A DNA stretch of 5,729 nucleotides from Clostridiales bacterium (GCA_003541445.1 DPMO01000104.1:1-5729); one strand, 5' to 3'. Counted from the stretch's first letter, positions 1 to 5,288 are shown. Made by a program: numbers and translations. The notes: a model not told the origin generated them from the letters alone.

Positions 1-672
1 CAGGTGCTCGAGGGCGCCCTCGTCCGGCTCGAGGCCCAGCTCCTTTCCGGCATCGAGGCCGTGCTCTCAGGGCTCTTCGGCGCGGTGTCGGGGCTCCTGG
101 TCCTGGTCCTGGCGCCTTTCTTGGCCTTCTATCTCCTCAGGGACAGGGACGTCATAAGGGAGTCGGTCCTGTCGGTCATCCCCGTGTCGGCTCAGGGTGA
201 GGGGCAGCGGGTGCTCTCGGAGATGAACCGTGTGCTGGCCGGCTTCATCCGGGGCCAGTTGCTCGTCGCCCTCATCGTCGGCACCCTCGTCGGCGTGGCC
301 ACCGAGCTCCTGGGCCTCCGGTTCTCGGCCGTGCTCGGCGTCATCGCGGGCCTGACCAACATCATCCCCTACTTCGGCCCGGTCATCGGGGCCCTCCCGG
401 CGGTGCTGCTCGCACTCCTGGAAAGTCCGCTGCTGGCCCTCAAGACGGCCGGGGCGTTCTCCATCATCCAGCAGGTCGACAGCCTCTTCATCACGCCGCG
501 CGTCGTCGGGGGACAGGTCGGTCTCCACCCGCTCGTCGTCATCTTCTCTCTCCTGGCCGGGGCCCAGCTCTTCGGCTTCGTCGGAATCCTTGCCGCTGTG
601 CCCGTCGTCGCGGTGTCGCGGGTCTTCGTCCGCTATCTCTTTCATAAGCTGGTCACCGACTGGTCGCGCTGA
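1..672 (+). CDS. AI-2E family transporter (YrrI/YtgP/PerM-like), 5'-truncated
   Basis: This is the C-terminal part of a polytopic membrane protein of the AI-2E exporter-like family. The frame is open from base 1 (CAG) and ends with TGA at 670-672. The GTG at base 4 is almost certainly internal, because family members are about 330-380 residues and only 223 are present here. Visible family hallmarks are a hydrophobic helix ending in FLAFYLLRDRD (about residues 40-50 of the fragment), the central NIIPYFGPVIGALP segment (about 120-133), QQVDSLFITPRVVG (about 157-170) and a C-terminal hydrophobic pair around LLAGAQLFGFVGILAAVP. Members have been linked to autoinducer-2 export or to Na+/H+ antiport, so the substrate here is unknown. 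In many Firmicutes this gene lies just upstream of alaS; here it is followed directly by a promoter and the DUF1292 gene. Family assignment is firm; the transported solute is not. Confidence 0.9.
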   Translation, partial: QVLEGALVRLEAQLLSGIEAVLSGLFGAVSGLLVLVLAPFLAFYLLRDRDVIRESVLSVIPVSAQGEGQRVLSEMNRVLAGFIRGQLLVALIVGTLVGVATELLGLRFSAVLGVIAGLTNIIPYFGPVIGALPAVLLALLESPLLALKTAGAFSIIQQVDSLFITPRVVGGQVGLHPLVVIFSLLAGAQLFGFVGILAAVPVVAVSRVFVRYLFHKLVTDWSR

Positions 673-679
673 CCTTATG
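643..679 (+). other. Inverted repeat over the stop codon of the AI-2E gene
   Basis: CATAA (643-647) and GGTCA (651-655) pair with TGACC (670-674) and TTATG (675-679). This gives a 10-bp stem with a 3-nt bulge (GCT) on the left arm and a 14-nt loop. The TGA stop lies in the right arm. There is no T-run behind it, so it is not a classical intrinsic terminator. It may act as a 3'-end structure or a weak stop signal before the new promoter 13 bases further on. Confidence 0.35.
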
Positions 680-691
680 GGTCGGTTGCGG

Positions 692-721
692 TTGACACTT
701 GATGGTGACTGTAACTATAAT
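692..721 (+). promoter_or_regulatory. Consensus sigma-A promoter for the DUF1292 gene
   Basis: A perfect -35 box TTGACA (692-697) and a perfect -10 box TATAAT (716-721) are separated by 18 bp. The immediate surroundings are AT-richer than the rest of the window. The predicted transcript start is near 728, giving a leader of about 100 nt before the GTG at 827. This is by far the best vegetative promoter in the window and implies strong, housekeeping-type transcription of the short gene that follows. Confidence 0.85.
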
Positions 722-727
722 TGGCCA

Positions 728-826
728 GCCCCGGCCTGCCGGTGTGGGCCGGGAGGGAGGCGGTCATAGCCTCTGCGCCGGAAGGGAAACATCTTCAAGG
801 CGGAACCGACGAAGGGAGGACTACGG
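728..826 (+). promoter_or_regulatory. Structured ~100-nt 5' leader of the DUF1292 gene
   Basis: Two stem-loops fill the leader. The first is CCCGGCC (730-736) with GGCCGGG (747-753), a 7-bp stem with a 10-nt loop starting almost at the predicted +1. The second is CGCC (776-779) plus GAAGG (781-785) with TCTTC (792-796) plus GGCG (799-802), interrupted by a small G/AA internal loop. After them comes a good Shine-Dalgarno AGGGAGGA (813-820), 6 nt from the start codon. I do not recognise a known riboswitch, T-box or ribosomal-protein leader in it. It may simply be an mRNA-stabilising 5' structure. Confidence 0.45.
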
Positions 827-1159
827 GTGGGCGAAGAGTTTGACGAGGACTGCGAAGTTATCGTCCTGACCGACGAGGACGGGGAGGACCACGAGTTCGA
901 GCTCATCGAAATCATCGAGGTCGATGACAACGAGTACGCCGTCCTCGCCCCTCTCGACGAGGATTTAGAGGAGGAGGGCGAGACCGTCATCCTGCGCGTT
1001 GAGACCGACGAGAACGGTGACCGGGTCTTCTGCGACATCGAGGACGACGAGGAGTGGGAGAGGGTCGCCGAAGCCTACGAGTCCTGCCTTCTTGACGAAG
1101 ACGAGTTGGACGACTGGGAGGAAGACGACGAGGAAGAGGAAGAAGACCTGAGAGAGTGA
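827..1159 (+). CDS. DUF1292 (YrzB / UPF0473 family) acidic protein
   Basis: This encodes a 110-residue protein of unknown function in the DUF1292 family, named YrzB in Bacillus subtilis. The sequence shows the family core: a beta-rich N-terminal part (EVIVLTDEDGEDHEFELIE), then the EYAVLAPLDED motif, then TVILRVETDENGDRVFCDIED and a terminal helix beginning EEWERVAEAYES. It is extremely rich in Asp and Glu and ends in an almost purely acidic tail (about residues 93-110), longer and more acidic than the family core needs. The GTG start at 827 is supported by the Shine-Dalgarno AGGGAGGA at 813-820. In Firmicutes this gene typically sits between ruvX and mltG; here it keeps its mltG neighbour but has its own consensus promoter and a following hairpin, suggesting a monocistronic unit. 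Cytosolic location is likely, as no signal peptide or membrane helix is visible. Family assignment is confident; biochemical role is unknown. Confidence 0.9.
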   Translation: MGEEFDEDCEVIVLTDEDGEDHEFELIEIIEVDDNEYAVLAPLDEDLEEEGETVILRVETDENGDRVFCDIEDDEEWERVAEAYESCLLDEDELDDWEEDDEEEEEDLRE

Positions 1160-1184
1160 GAGTTCCCCTCCTGCGGACCGACCT

Positions 1185-1217
1185 GGGCCCGCCCTCCCGG
1201 GGCGGGCCCTTCGCTCT
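1185..1217 (+). terminator. Probable intrinsic terminator after the DUF1292 gene
   Basis: GGGCCCGCCC (1185-1194) pairs perfectly with GGGCGGGCCC (1200-1209) around a 5-nt loop, TCCCG. The stem is followed by a mildly T-rich tail, TTCGCTCTTG. It lies 25 nt after the DUF1292 stop codon. The perfect 10-bp all-GC stem is convincing; the imperfect T-tail makes termination efficiency uncertain. Confidence 0.55.
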
Positions 1218-1267
1218 TGCGCGCGGCAGGGAAAGACCCGAGAGACCGCGAAGCTCCAGGCGGCACC

Positions 1268-1301
1268 GCGCCGGCAGTGTAGCCGGCACTACAACCGGCG
1301 C
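1268..1301 (+). other. Two-part hairpin upstream of mltG
   Basis: The outer stem GCGCCGG (1268-1274) pairs with CCGGCGC (1295-1301). After an asymmetric internal loop (CAG opposite A) the inner stem TGTAG (1278-1282) pairs with CTACA (1289-1293) around a CCGGCA loop. This makes 12 bp in total. The pentamer CCGGC recurs at 1271, 1283 and 1295, a 12-nt spacing. No T-run follows. It sits 43 nt before the chosen mltG start and could be a leader structure, an mRNA-end element or an operator. Confidence 0.4.
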
Positions 1302-1327
1302 CAAGGCCGAGGACGGCCGGGCCGGGC

Positions 1328-1335
1328 AGAGGAGG
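1328..1335 (+). promoter_or_regulatory. Ribosome binding site that fixes the mltG start
   Basis: AGAGGAGG is a near-full match to the anti-Shine-Dalgarno sequence and lies 9 nt before the in-frame GTG at 1345. It is the strongest ribosome binding site in the window. It argues against the upstream in-frame GTG at 1156, and also against the out-of-frame ATG at 1337, which is only 1 nt away. Confidence 0.8.
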
Positions 1336-1344
1336 TATGACCGA

Positions 1345-2472
1345 GTGCGGCAGGTCGGGTGTCGCGTCCGCGGGCTGCTCTCGGACCTCGGCGCCGCCGT
1401 CAGGCCGGTGCTCGCCGGCCTGGGTCGCCGCCTCCGGCCTGCGCGAGACTGGAGGCGGTCCCCGGCGGTCCTCTACGCCATAGCCGCCGCCTCCGGCTCA
1501 CTCCTCCTGACCCTGTGCGGGTTCACCCTCGCTTCGGCCCCGGTGGACCCGGGCTCCGCCCGCACCGTCGTCTTCGAGGTCAGCCCGGGGGCGCCCACGG
1601 TGAGCATCGCGCGGGACCTCGAGCGGGAGGGACTCATCCGCGACAGGCTGAGCTTCAGGGTCATGGCCGCCCTGCTCGGGTTTGACGGCAGACTCAAGGC
1701 AGGCCGCTACGAACTCAGCCCGGCCTACTCCACCTGTCGCACGCTCCGCAAGATAGGCCGCGGCGAGGTCGTCACCGTCGCCGTGACCGTGCCTGAGGGG
1801 CTGACCCTCGCCCAGATAGAACGTCTTCTGGAGGAGGAAGGCCTGGTCGAGCCGGGAGAGTTGAGGCGGGCGCTCGAGGAACTCGACGCCAGGGGCGAGT
1901 TGTCCATCCTCCCCGAGGACCGCACACGACTCATCGACCCCTACGAGGGAGTCCTCTTTCCCGACACCTATTTCTTCGAGACCACGGCCGACCCGGTCAC
2001 CATCGCCCGCGTGATGGCCCGCCGCACGCAGGAGGTCTTCACGCCCGAAAGGCTCGCCAGGGCGGCCTCGCTGGGGATGACCCCCTTCGAGGTCCTGACC
2101 CTGGCCTCCATCATCGAGAAGGAAGCCGTCGTCGACGAGGAGAGGCCTCTCATCTCCTCCGTGTACCACAACCGCCTCAGGGCGGGGATGAAACTCGACG
2201 CCTGCCCGACGGTGTTCTACCTGCTGGGCAAGCCCATGTCCGAACGTCTCCTCTTCGCCGACCTGGAGGTCGACTCACCCTACAACACCTACCGGAACGC
2301 GGGCCTGCCGCCGGGGCCCATCTGCAGTCCGGGGCTGGCCTCCATCGACGCGGCCCTGTACCCTGCCGAGACCTCCTACTACTACTTCGTCTCCAAGAAC
2401 GACGGGACCCACCACTTCAGCCGCACCCTGGCCGAGCACAACCGGGCCGTGGCCGAATACCAGGGAGGCTGA
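1345..2472 (+). CDS. mltG: Endolytic murein transglycosylase MltG (YceG family)
   Basis: A 375-residue membrane-anchored lytic transglycosylase that cleaves nascent glycan strands outside the membrane and so sets glycan chain length. It has a basic N-terminus, one membrane helix at about residues 40-64 (VLYAIAAASGSLLLTL) and a LysM-like segment around 84-145 containing AGRYEL and VTVPEGLTLAQIERLL. The catalytic YceG domain follows, with YEGVLFPDTYFF (200-211), ASIIEKEA (about 254-261; the first Glu of EKE, E258, is the expected catalytic residue), DACPTVFYLLG, and SPYNTYRNAGLPPGPICSPG (311-330). The C-terminal family signature ends FSRTLAEHNRAV. The frame is open back to a GTG at 1156 overlapping the previous stop, but that extension would encode a low-complexity Arg/Pro/Gly stretch across a terminator-like hairpin. 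The AGAGGAGG site favours GTG 1345. No clear vegetative promoter is visible just upstream, so it may depend on read-through or an atypical promoter. Confidence 0.93.
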   Translation: MRQVGCRVRGLLSDLGAAVRPVLAGLGRRLRPARDWRRSPAVLYAIAAASGSLLLTLCGFTLASAPVDPGSARTVVFEVSPGAPTVSIARDLEREGLIRDRLSFRVMAALLGFDGRLKAGRYELSPAYSTCRTLRKIGRGEVVTVAVTVPEGLTLAQIERLLEEEGLVEPGELRRALEELDARGELSILPEDRTRLIDPYEGVLFPDTYFFETTADPVTIARVMARRTQEVFTPERLARAASLGMTPFEVLTLASIIEKEAVVDEERPLISSVYHNRLRAGMKLDACPTVFYLLGKPMSERLLFADLEVDSPYNTYRNAGLPPGPICSPGLASIDAALYPAETSYYYFVSKNDGTHHFSRTLAEHNRAVAEYQGG

Positions 2473-2611
2473 GCTGCCCCGGCGCAAAGGGCAGGGCCCC
2501 TGCCGACCGCCCCCGTGCGGCGTCCCCGCCCCCGCGTCCGCGCCGACGTGATAAGTCCGCCCCGAGCTGGAAACCCTAGGCAGGCAAAGGACAGCTCCAT
2601 CCGCCGGGTGG
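2473..2611 (+). other. mltG-PBP intergenic region with alternative hairpins
   Basis: These 139 bases hold no gene that I can support. Two mutually exclusive stems share the same bases: CTGCCC (2474-2479) with GGGCAG (2489-2494), or GGCAGG (2490-2495) with CCTGCC (2499-2504). Neither is followed by a T-run. A C-rich stretch follows (about 2505-2547), then an AT-richer patch around 2549-2556 and 2570-2578. I see no convincing -35/-10 pair. The reading frame of the next gene is open back to a TAA at 2552-2554. Confidence 0.3.
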
Positions 2612-4336
2612 GTGCCCGTGCCCAGGTCTACGACGGTCAGGTCATCAAGGACCCCTGCAGGACGGCTCGTGGCCCTGACGGTCCTCCTCTCGGCGGCCCT
2701 CGTGGCCGTTTCGGTCCGTCTGGCCTGGCTCGGCGTCGTCCGGCACGCCCCCCTCGCCGTGCGGGCCGTGTCCCAGCGCGCCCAGACCGTGCCTCTCGGT
2801 CCCCTGCGCGGGCGCATCCTTGACCGGTCCGGGAGACCGCTCACCGACAGCCGGCCCAGCTACCGCGTTGCCGTCTATCCCGCCCGGGTCAACGCCCGCG
2901 CCGGAGCGGCGGCCCACCTGGCCCAGGCCCTCGGAACCGACGTCCGGAGCCTGGAAAGGCTTCTTGACGGCCTTGAGGCCCCCGTCATCGTCGCCTCGGG
3001 CCTGGGTCCCGAGGAGGCGGCCGAGGTGATGAGCCTGGGGCTGGAGGGGGTGGCCGTCGTGGCCGATGAGGAGAGGTACGGGCCCGGGTCGCTCGCCCGC
3101 CACGTCGTAGGGTCTGTCAGCGGCGGCTCACCCCTTGCGCCCGGGGCCGTCGGGGCGCCGCGGGGGGCCGACGGGCTGGAGGCGGTATGGGACGGGCTCC
3201 TGCGGGGCGAGGGCCCGGCCTCCCTGGCGCTCTTCGTCGACGGGCGCGGGGTGCCTATCCCCGGGCTCGGCTGGCGGAAGCTTCACCGCGTCGGCGGCTC
3301 GCCGTGGCTCTCCCTGCCCTGCGACATCATCACGACCCTCGATGGGGACGTGCAGGCCGTGGTCGAGGAGGTGATGGACCGGAGGGTGGCCCGGGGGGCC
3401 GTGGTGGTCATGGACCCCTGGTCAGGCGATGTCCTGGCTGCGGCCAGCCGTCCGAACTTCCGCCAGGACCGGGTAGGGGCCTACCTGGACCGGACCGACG
3501 GGCCCCTGGTGAACCGGGTCCTCTGTCCGTATCCCCCGGGTTCGGTCTTCAAGCCCGTGGCTTTGGCCGCGGCTCTCGAGACCGGGGCGGTCCGGCTGGA
3601 CGAGCGCTTCACCTGCCGGGGGACGGCCGTCGTCTCCGGGCGGGAGATAGTCTGCCACGCCCGGGACCGGGGCGGCCACGGGGAGGTCGACCTGGAGGAA
3701 GCCCTTGCCCTCTCCTGTAACGTCGCCTTCGCCCGGATCGGCCGACGGGTCGGGCAGGACGGGCTCCGCGAACAGGCCCTTTCCTTCGGCTTCGGCCGGC
3801 CGACAGGGGTGGGGCTGCCCGGTGAGGCGGCGGGGACCCTGCCCGCGCCGGCGGCGGAGGGGCCCGAACCGGAGGCGGCCTTCGGACAGGGCAGGGTGAC
3901 CGCGACACCTCTCCAGGTGGCCCGGTTCTACTCGACCATCGCCAACGGCGGCCGGTCCGTCCGGCCCCGTCTGGTCAGAGAGGCCGTCGCCCCGACGGGG
4001 GCAAGGGCCGTGCTGGGCCCGCGTCCCGGCGGCGGGCGGGTCCTGTCTCACTTCACGGCCGCCGCCGTCACCGCCTCACTCGAGAGGGCGGTCAGGGAAG
4101 GGACAGGGGTGGCCGCGGCGGTCGTCAGCGGTGTGGCCGGGAAGACCGGGACGGCGGAGACCGGGCGGACGGGGACCGACGGCGCTTCTCTCTACCACGG
4201 CTGGTTCGCCGGTTTCTGGCCCGCCCGGGGCGCCCGGTTCGTCATCGTCGTCCTCGTCGAGGACACGCCTGTCGGCGGAGCCGAGGCGGCCCGCGTCTTC
4301 GGCGAGATACTGGCCCGCTTGGTCGGAGGCGGGTAG
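2612..4336 (+). CDS. Class B penicillin-binding protein (peptidoglycan DD-transpeptidase)
   Basis: A 574-residue peptidoglycan cross-linking enzyme with one N-terminal membrane helix (about residues 18-43) and an extracytoplasmic transpeptidase domain. LRGRILDRSGRPLTDS (65-80) marks the usual start of the N-terminal dimerisation module. The transpeptidase domain starts near GAVVVMDPWSGDVLAAASRP (262-281). All three active-site motifs are present: SVFK (catalytic S311, K314) in PPGSVFKP, SCN (368-370), and KTGT (511-514). The Cys335/Cys348 pair before HGEVDLEEALALSCN is common in this subgroup. There are no C-terminal PASTA domains, unlike SpoVD; length and layout resemble B. subtilis PbpI (YrrR), which also lies downstream of mltG. 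The start is uncertain: GTG 2612 has no clear Shine-Dalgarno, GTG 2618 follows a weak GGGTGG at 6 nt, and GTG 2669 follows AGGA at 6 nt but would remove the basic N-terminus. Vegetative versus sporulation use cannot be decided from sequence. Confidence 0.92.
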   Translation: MPVPRSTTVRSSRTPAGRLVALTVLLSAALVAVSVRLAWLGVVRHAPLAVRAVSQRAQTVPLGPLRGRILDRSGRPLTDSRPSYRVAVYPARVNARAGAAAHLAQALGTDVRSLERLLDGLEAPVIVASGLGPEEAAEVMSLGLEGVAVVADEERYGPGSLARHVVGSVSGGSPLAPGAVGAPRGADGLEAVWDGLLRGEGPASLALFVDGRGVPIPGLGWRKLHRVGGSPWLSLPCDIITTLDGDVQAVVEEVMDRRVARGAVVVMDPWSGDVLAAASRPNFRQDRVGAYLDRTDGPLVNRVLCPYPPGSVFKPVALAAALETGAVRLDERFTCRGTAVVSGREIVCHARDRGGHGEVDLEEALALSCNVAFARIGRRVGQDGLREQALSFGFGRPTGVGLPGEAAGTLPAPAAEGPEPEAAFGQGRVTATPLQVARFYSTIANGGRSVRPRLVREAVAPTGARAVLGPRPGGGRVLSHFTAAAVTASLERAVREGTGVAAAVVSGVAGKTGTAETGRTGTDGASLYHGWFAGFWPARGARFVIVVLVEDTPVGGAEAARVFGEILARLVGGG

Positions 4337-4407
4337 CCCTCTGCTCCGCCCGGCCGGAGGCGCCCGGCTCCGAAAAAAGGACAACCTCTGCCTGAATTAG
4401 TACGGGC
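4337..4407 (+). other. PBP-sigK intergenic region with three-part alternating repeat
   Basis: CTCCG (4344-4348), CGGAG (4355-4359) and CTCCG (4368-4372) form two mutually exclusive short hairpins that share the central CGGAG. An A6 run (4373-4378) follows directly, and then an AT-richer stretch (about 4392-4402). Because the run is of A and not T, this does not look like an intrinsic terminator on the + strand. On the - strand the T-run would come before the hairpin, so that reading fails too. Confidence 0.3.
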
Positions 4408-4434
4408 ACGAACAACCCCCTTCGCCATAAGATG
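4408..4434 (+). promoter_or_regulatory. Possible sigma-K-type promoter for sigK
   Basis: The sequence fits AC (4408-4409), a 16-bp gap, then CATAAGATG (4426-4434). The published sigma-K pattern is AC, 16-17 bp, CATAnnnTA, so only the last base of the -10 differs. Transcription would start near 4440, leaving a short leader of about 28 nt with the ribosome binding site. A sigma-E reading is weaker: the -10 CATAAGAT is acceptable, but there is no ATATT-like -35. Positive autoregulation of sigK is known in B. subtilis, which makes the match plausible, but these are low-information motifs. Confidence 0.4.
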
Positions 4435-4458
4435 ATGAGTGCTTTTTGGCGAAGGAGG
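4416..4458 (+). promoter_or_regulatory. Inverted repeat enclosing the sigK Shine-Dalgarno
   Basis: CCTTCGCC (4419-4426) pairs perfectly with GGCGAAGG (4448-4455) across a 21-nt A/T-rich loop. Letting A4456 bulge extends the helix by pairing C4417-4418 with G4457-4458. The right arm contains the ribosome binding site AAGGAGG (4452-4458), 10 nt before GTG 4469. The left arm ends at the first base of the proposed -10 box. In a transcript that starts upstream, the ribosome binding site would be closed; in one that starts near 4440, the left arm would be missing and it would be free. Confidence 0.5.
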
Positions 4459-4468
4459 CCCTGCGTCC

Positions 4469-5206
4469 GTGCGTTTCTGGTTCTTGAAGCTGCTCGGGTG
4501 GGTCCGGAAAGCCGCACCGCCCCCGGCGGGCGGAGGCCCGGCCCCCGGCCGGGGGGTCATCGGGTACGTCTCCAACCCCGGCACCTTCCCGCGTCCCCTC
4601 TCACCGGCGGAAGAGGCCCGCTACCTCGCCGAACTCCAGAAGGGGAGCGTGGAGGCCCGGAACGTCCTCATCGAGCGGAACCTCCGCCTCGTGGCCCACA
4701 TCGTCAAGAAGTTCTCCAACACGAGGGTGGACCTTGACGACCTGATATCGATCGGGACCATCGGCCTCATCAAGGGCATCAGCACCTACAAGCCTGACCG
4801 GGGGACGCGCCTGGCCACCTACGCCGCCCGCTGCATCCAGAACGAGATTCTCATGTACCTGCGGTCCATCCGTCCCCAGCAGGCCGAGGTGTTCCTGCAC
4901 GACCCCATCGGCGTGGACCGCGAGGGGAACGAGCTGACCTTCCTCGACATCCTTTACACCGACGAGGACGTCGTGCCGGACACGGTCGGGGTGCGCCTGG
5001 ACGAGTCGAAGGTGAGGAAGCGGGTCGCGAGGCTCAAGGGCAAGGAGAAGCTCGTCGTGGAGCTCCGCTACGGTTTGAAGGGAGGGGTCATCCGGACCCA
5101 GCGCGAGATCGCGCGCCGCCTCGGCATCTCCCGCTCCTACGTGTCACGCATCGAGAAGAAGGCCCTCGGCCGGCTGAGGAAAGAGCTGCAGGCCGAGATC
5201 ACGTGA
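4469..5206 (+). CDS. sigK: RNA polymerase sporulation sigma factor, sigma-K type
   Basis: A 245-residue sigma-70 family factor that directs late mother-cell transcription during sporulation. Region 2 spans about residues 68-135, with NLRLVAHIVKKF, DLDDLISIGTIGLIKGI and LATYAARCIQNEILMYLRS. The HDPIGVDREGNE segment (about 144-155) is characteristic of the sigma-K/sigma-E branch. Region 4 ends with the helix-turn-helix TQREIARRLGISRSYVSRIE (210-229). YVSNPGTFPRPLS (33-45) aligns with YVKNNAFPQPLS of B. subtilis, where the mature protein begins. Ahead of it lies a pro-like N-terminus: a short hydrophobic MRFWFLKLLGWV, then a Pro/Gly/Ala-rich linker at 13-32. Membrane tethering and SpoIVFB-type cleavage are therefore inferred. 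The gene is uninterrupted, with no skin-type insertion. GTG 4469 is chosen because AAGGAGG (4452-4458) precedes it by 10 nt; the in-frame GTG at 4439 would place that site inside the gene. Sigma-E is a less likely identity. Confidence 0.9.
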   Translation: MRFWFLKLLGWVRKAAPPPAGGGPAPGRGVIGYVSNPGTFPRPLSPAEEARYLAELQKGSVEARNVLIERNLRLVAHIVKKFSNTRVDLDDLISIGTIGLIKGISTYKPDRGTRLATYAARCIQNEILMYLRSIRPQQAEVFLHDPIGVDREGNELTFLDILYTDEDVVPDTVGVRLDESKVRKRVARLKGKEKLVVELRYGLKGGVIRTQREIARRLGISRSYVSRIEKKALGRLRKELQAEIT

Positions 5207-5232
5207 GCCCCGACCGACGCGCGGCAGGGCTC
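5205..5232 (+). other. Weak inverted repeat at the end of sigK
   Basis: GAGCCC (5205-5210) pairs with GGGCTC (5227-5232) across a 16-nt loop, and the left arm overlaps the last two bases of the sigK stop codon. No T-run follows; the next bases are GC-rich (GGCCGGCCC). It could contribute to 3'-end formation between sigK and yqeG, but the sequence alone does not establish it as a terminator. Confidence 0.25.
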
Positions 5233-5242
5233 GGCCGGCCCG

Positions 5243-5251
5243 TGGTATAAT
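5243..5251 (+). promoter_or_regulatory. Extended -10 promoter for yqeG
   Basis: TGGTATAAT combines a perfect -10 box TATAAT (5246-5251) with the TGn extension at 5243-5245. No TTGACA-like -35 is present at the proper distance, which is normal for extended -10 promoters. Transcription would begin near 5258, giving a leader of about 30 nt containing GGAGG (5278-5282). The AT-rich island stands out strongly against the GC-rich surroundings. Confidence 0.65.
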
Positions 5252-5288
5252 TGGGTCTATCGCGTCAAGCCTACGGCGGAGGTGGCTC

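Noticed and set aside
775..826. CCGGAAGGGAAAC...CAAGGCGGA in the DUF1292 leader resembles the SRP RNA motif CCGGAAGGAAGCAGCCAAGGCAGA.
   Set aside because: Only scattered matches; the conserved GGAAGCAGCC tetraloop context and the long closing helix are missing. It is better described as a simple leader hairpin.
1337..1360. ATG at 1337 right after the AGAGGAGG site as a gene start.
   Set aside because: It is only 1 nt from the Shine-Dalgarno and out of frame with mltG; its frame gives no family-like protein.
67..4051. Many long open frames on the - strand, such as 67-645, 1498-2169 and 3422-4051.
   Set aside because: They are antisense shadows of well-identified + strand genes in GC-rich DNA, with skewed Arg/Pro/Gly/Asp composition and no recognisable domains.
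4368..4385. A6 run after a hairpin near 4372 as a terminator.
   Set aside because: An A-run on the + strand means a T-run located before the hairpin on the - strand, so neither strand has the stem-then-T order.
4439..4468. In-frame GTG at 4439 as the sigK start, adding 10 residues.
   Set aside because: It would put the AAGGAGG ribosome binding site inside the gene, and no Shine-Dalgarno precedes it (upstream bases are AAGATGAT).
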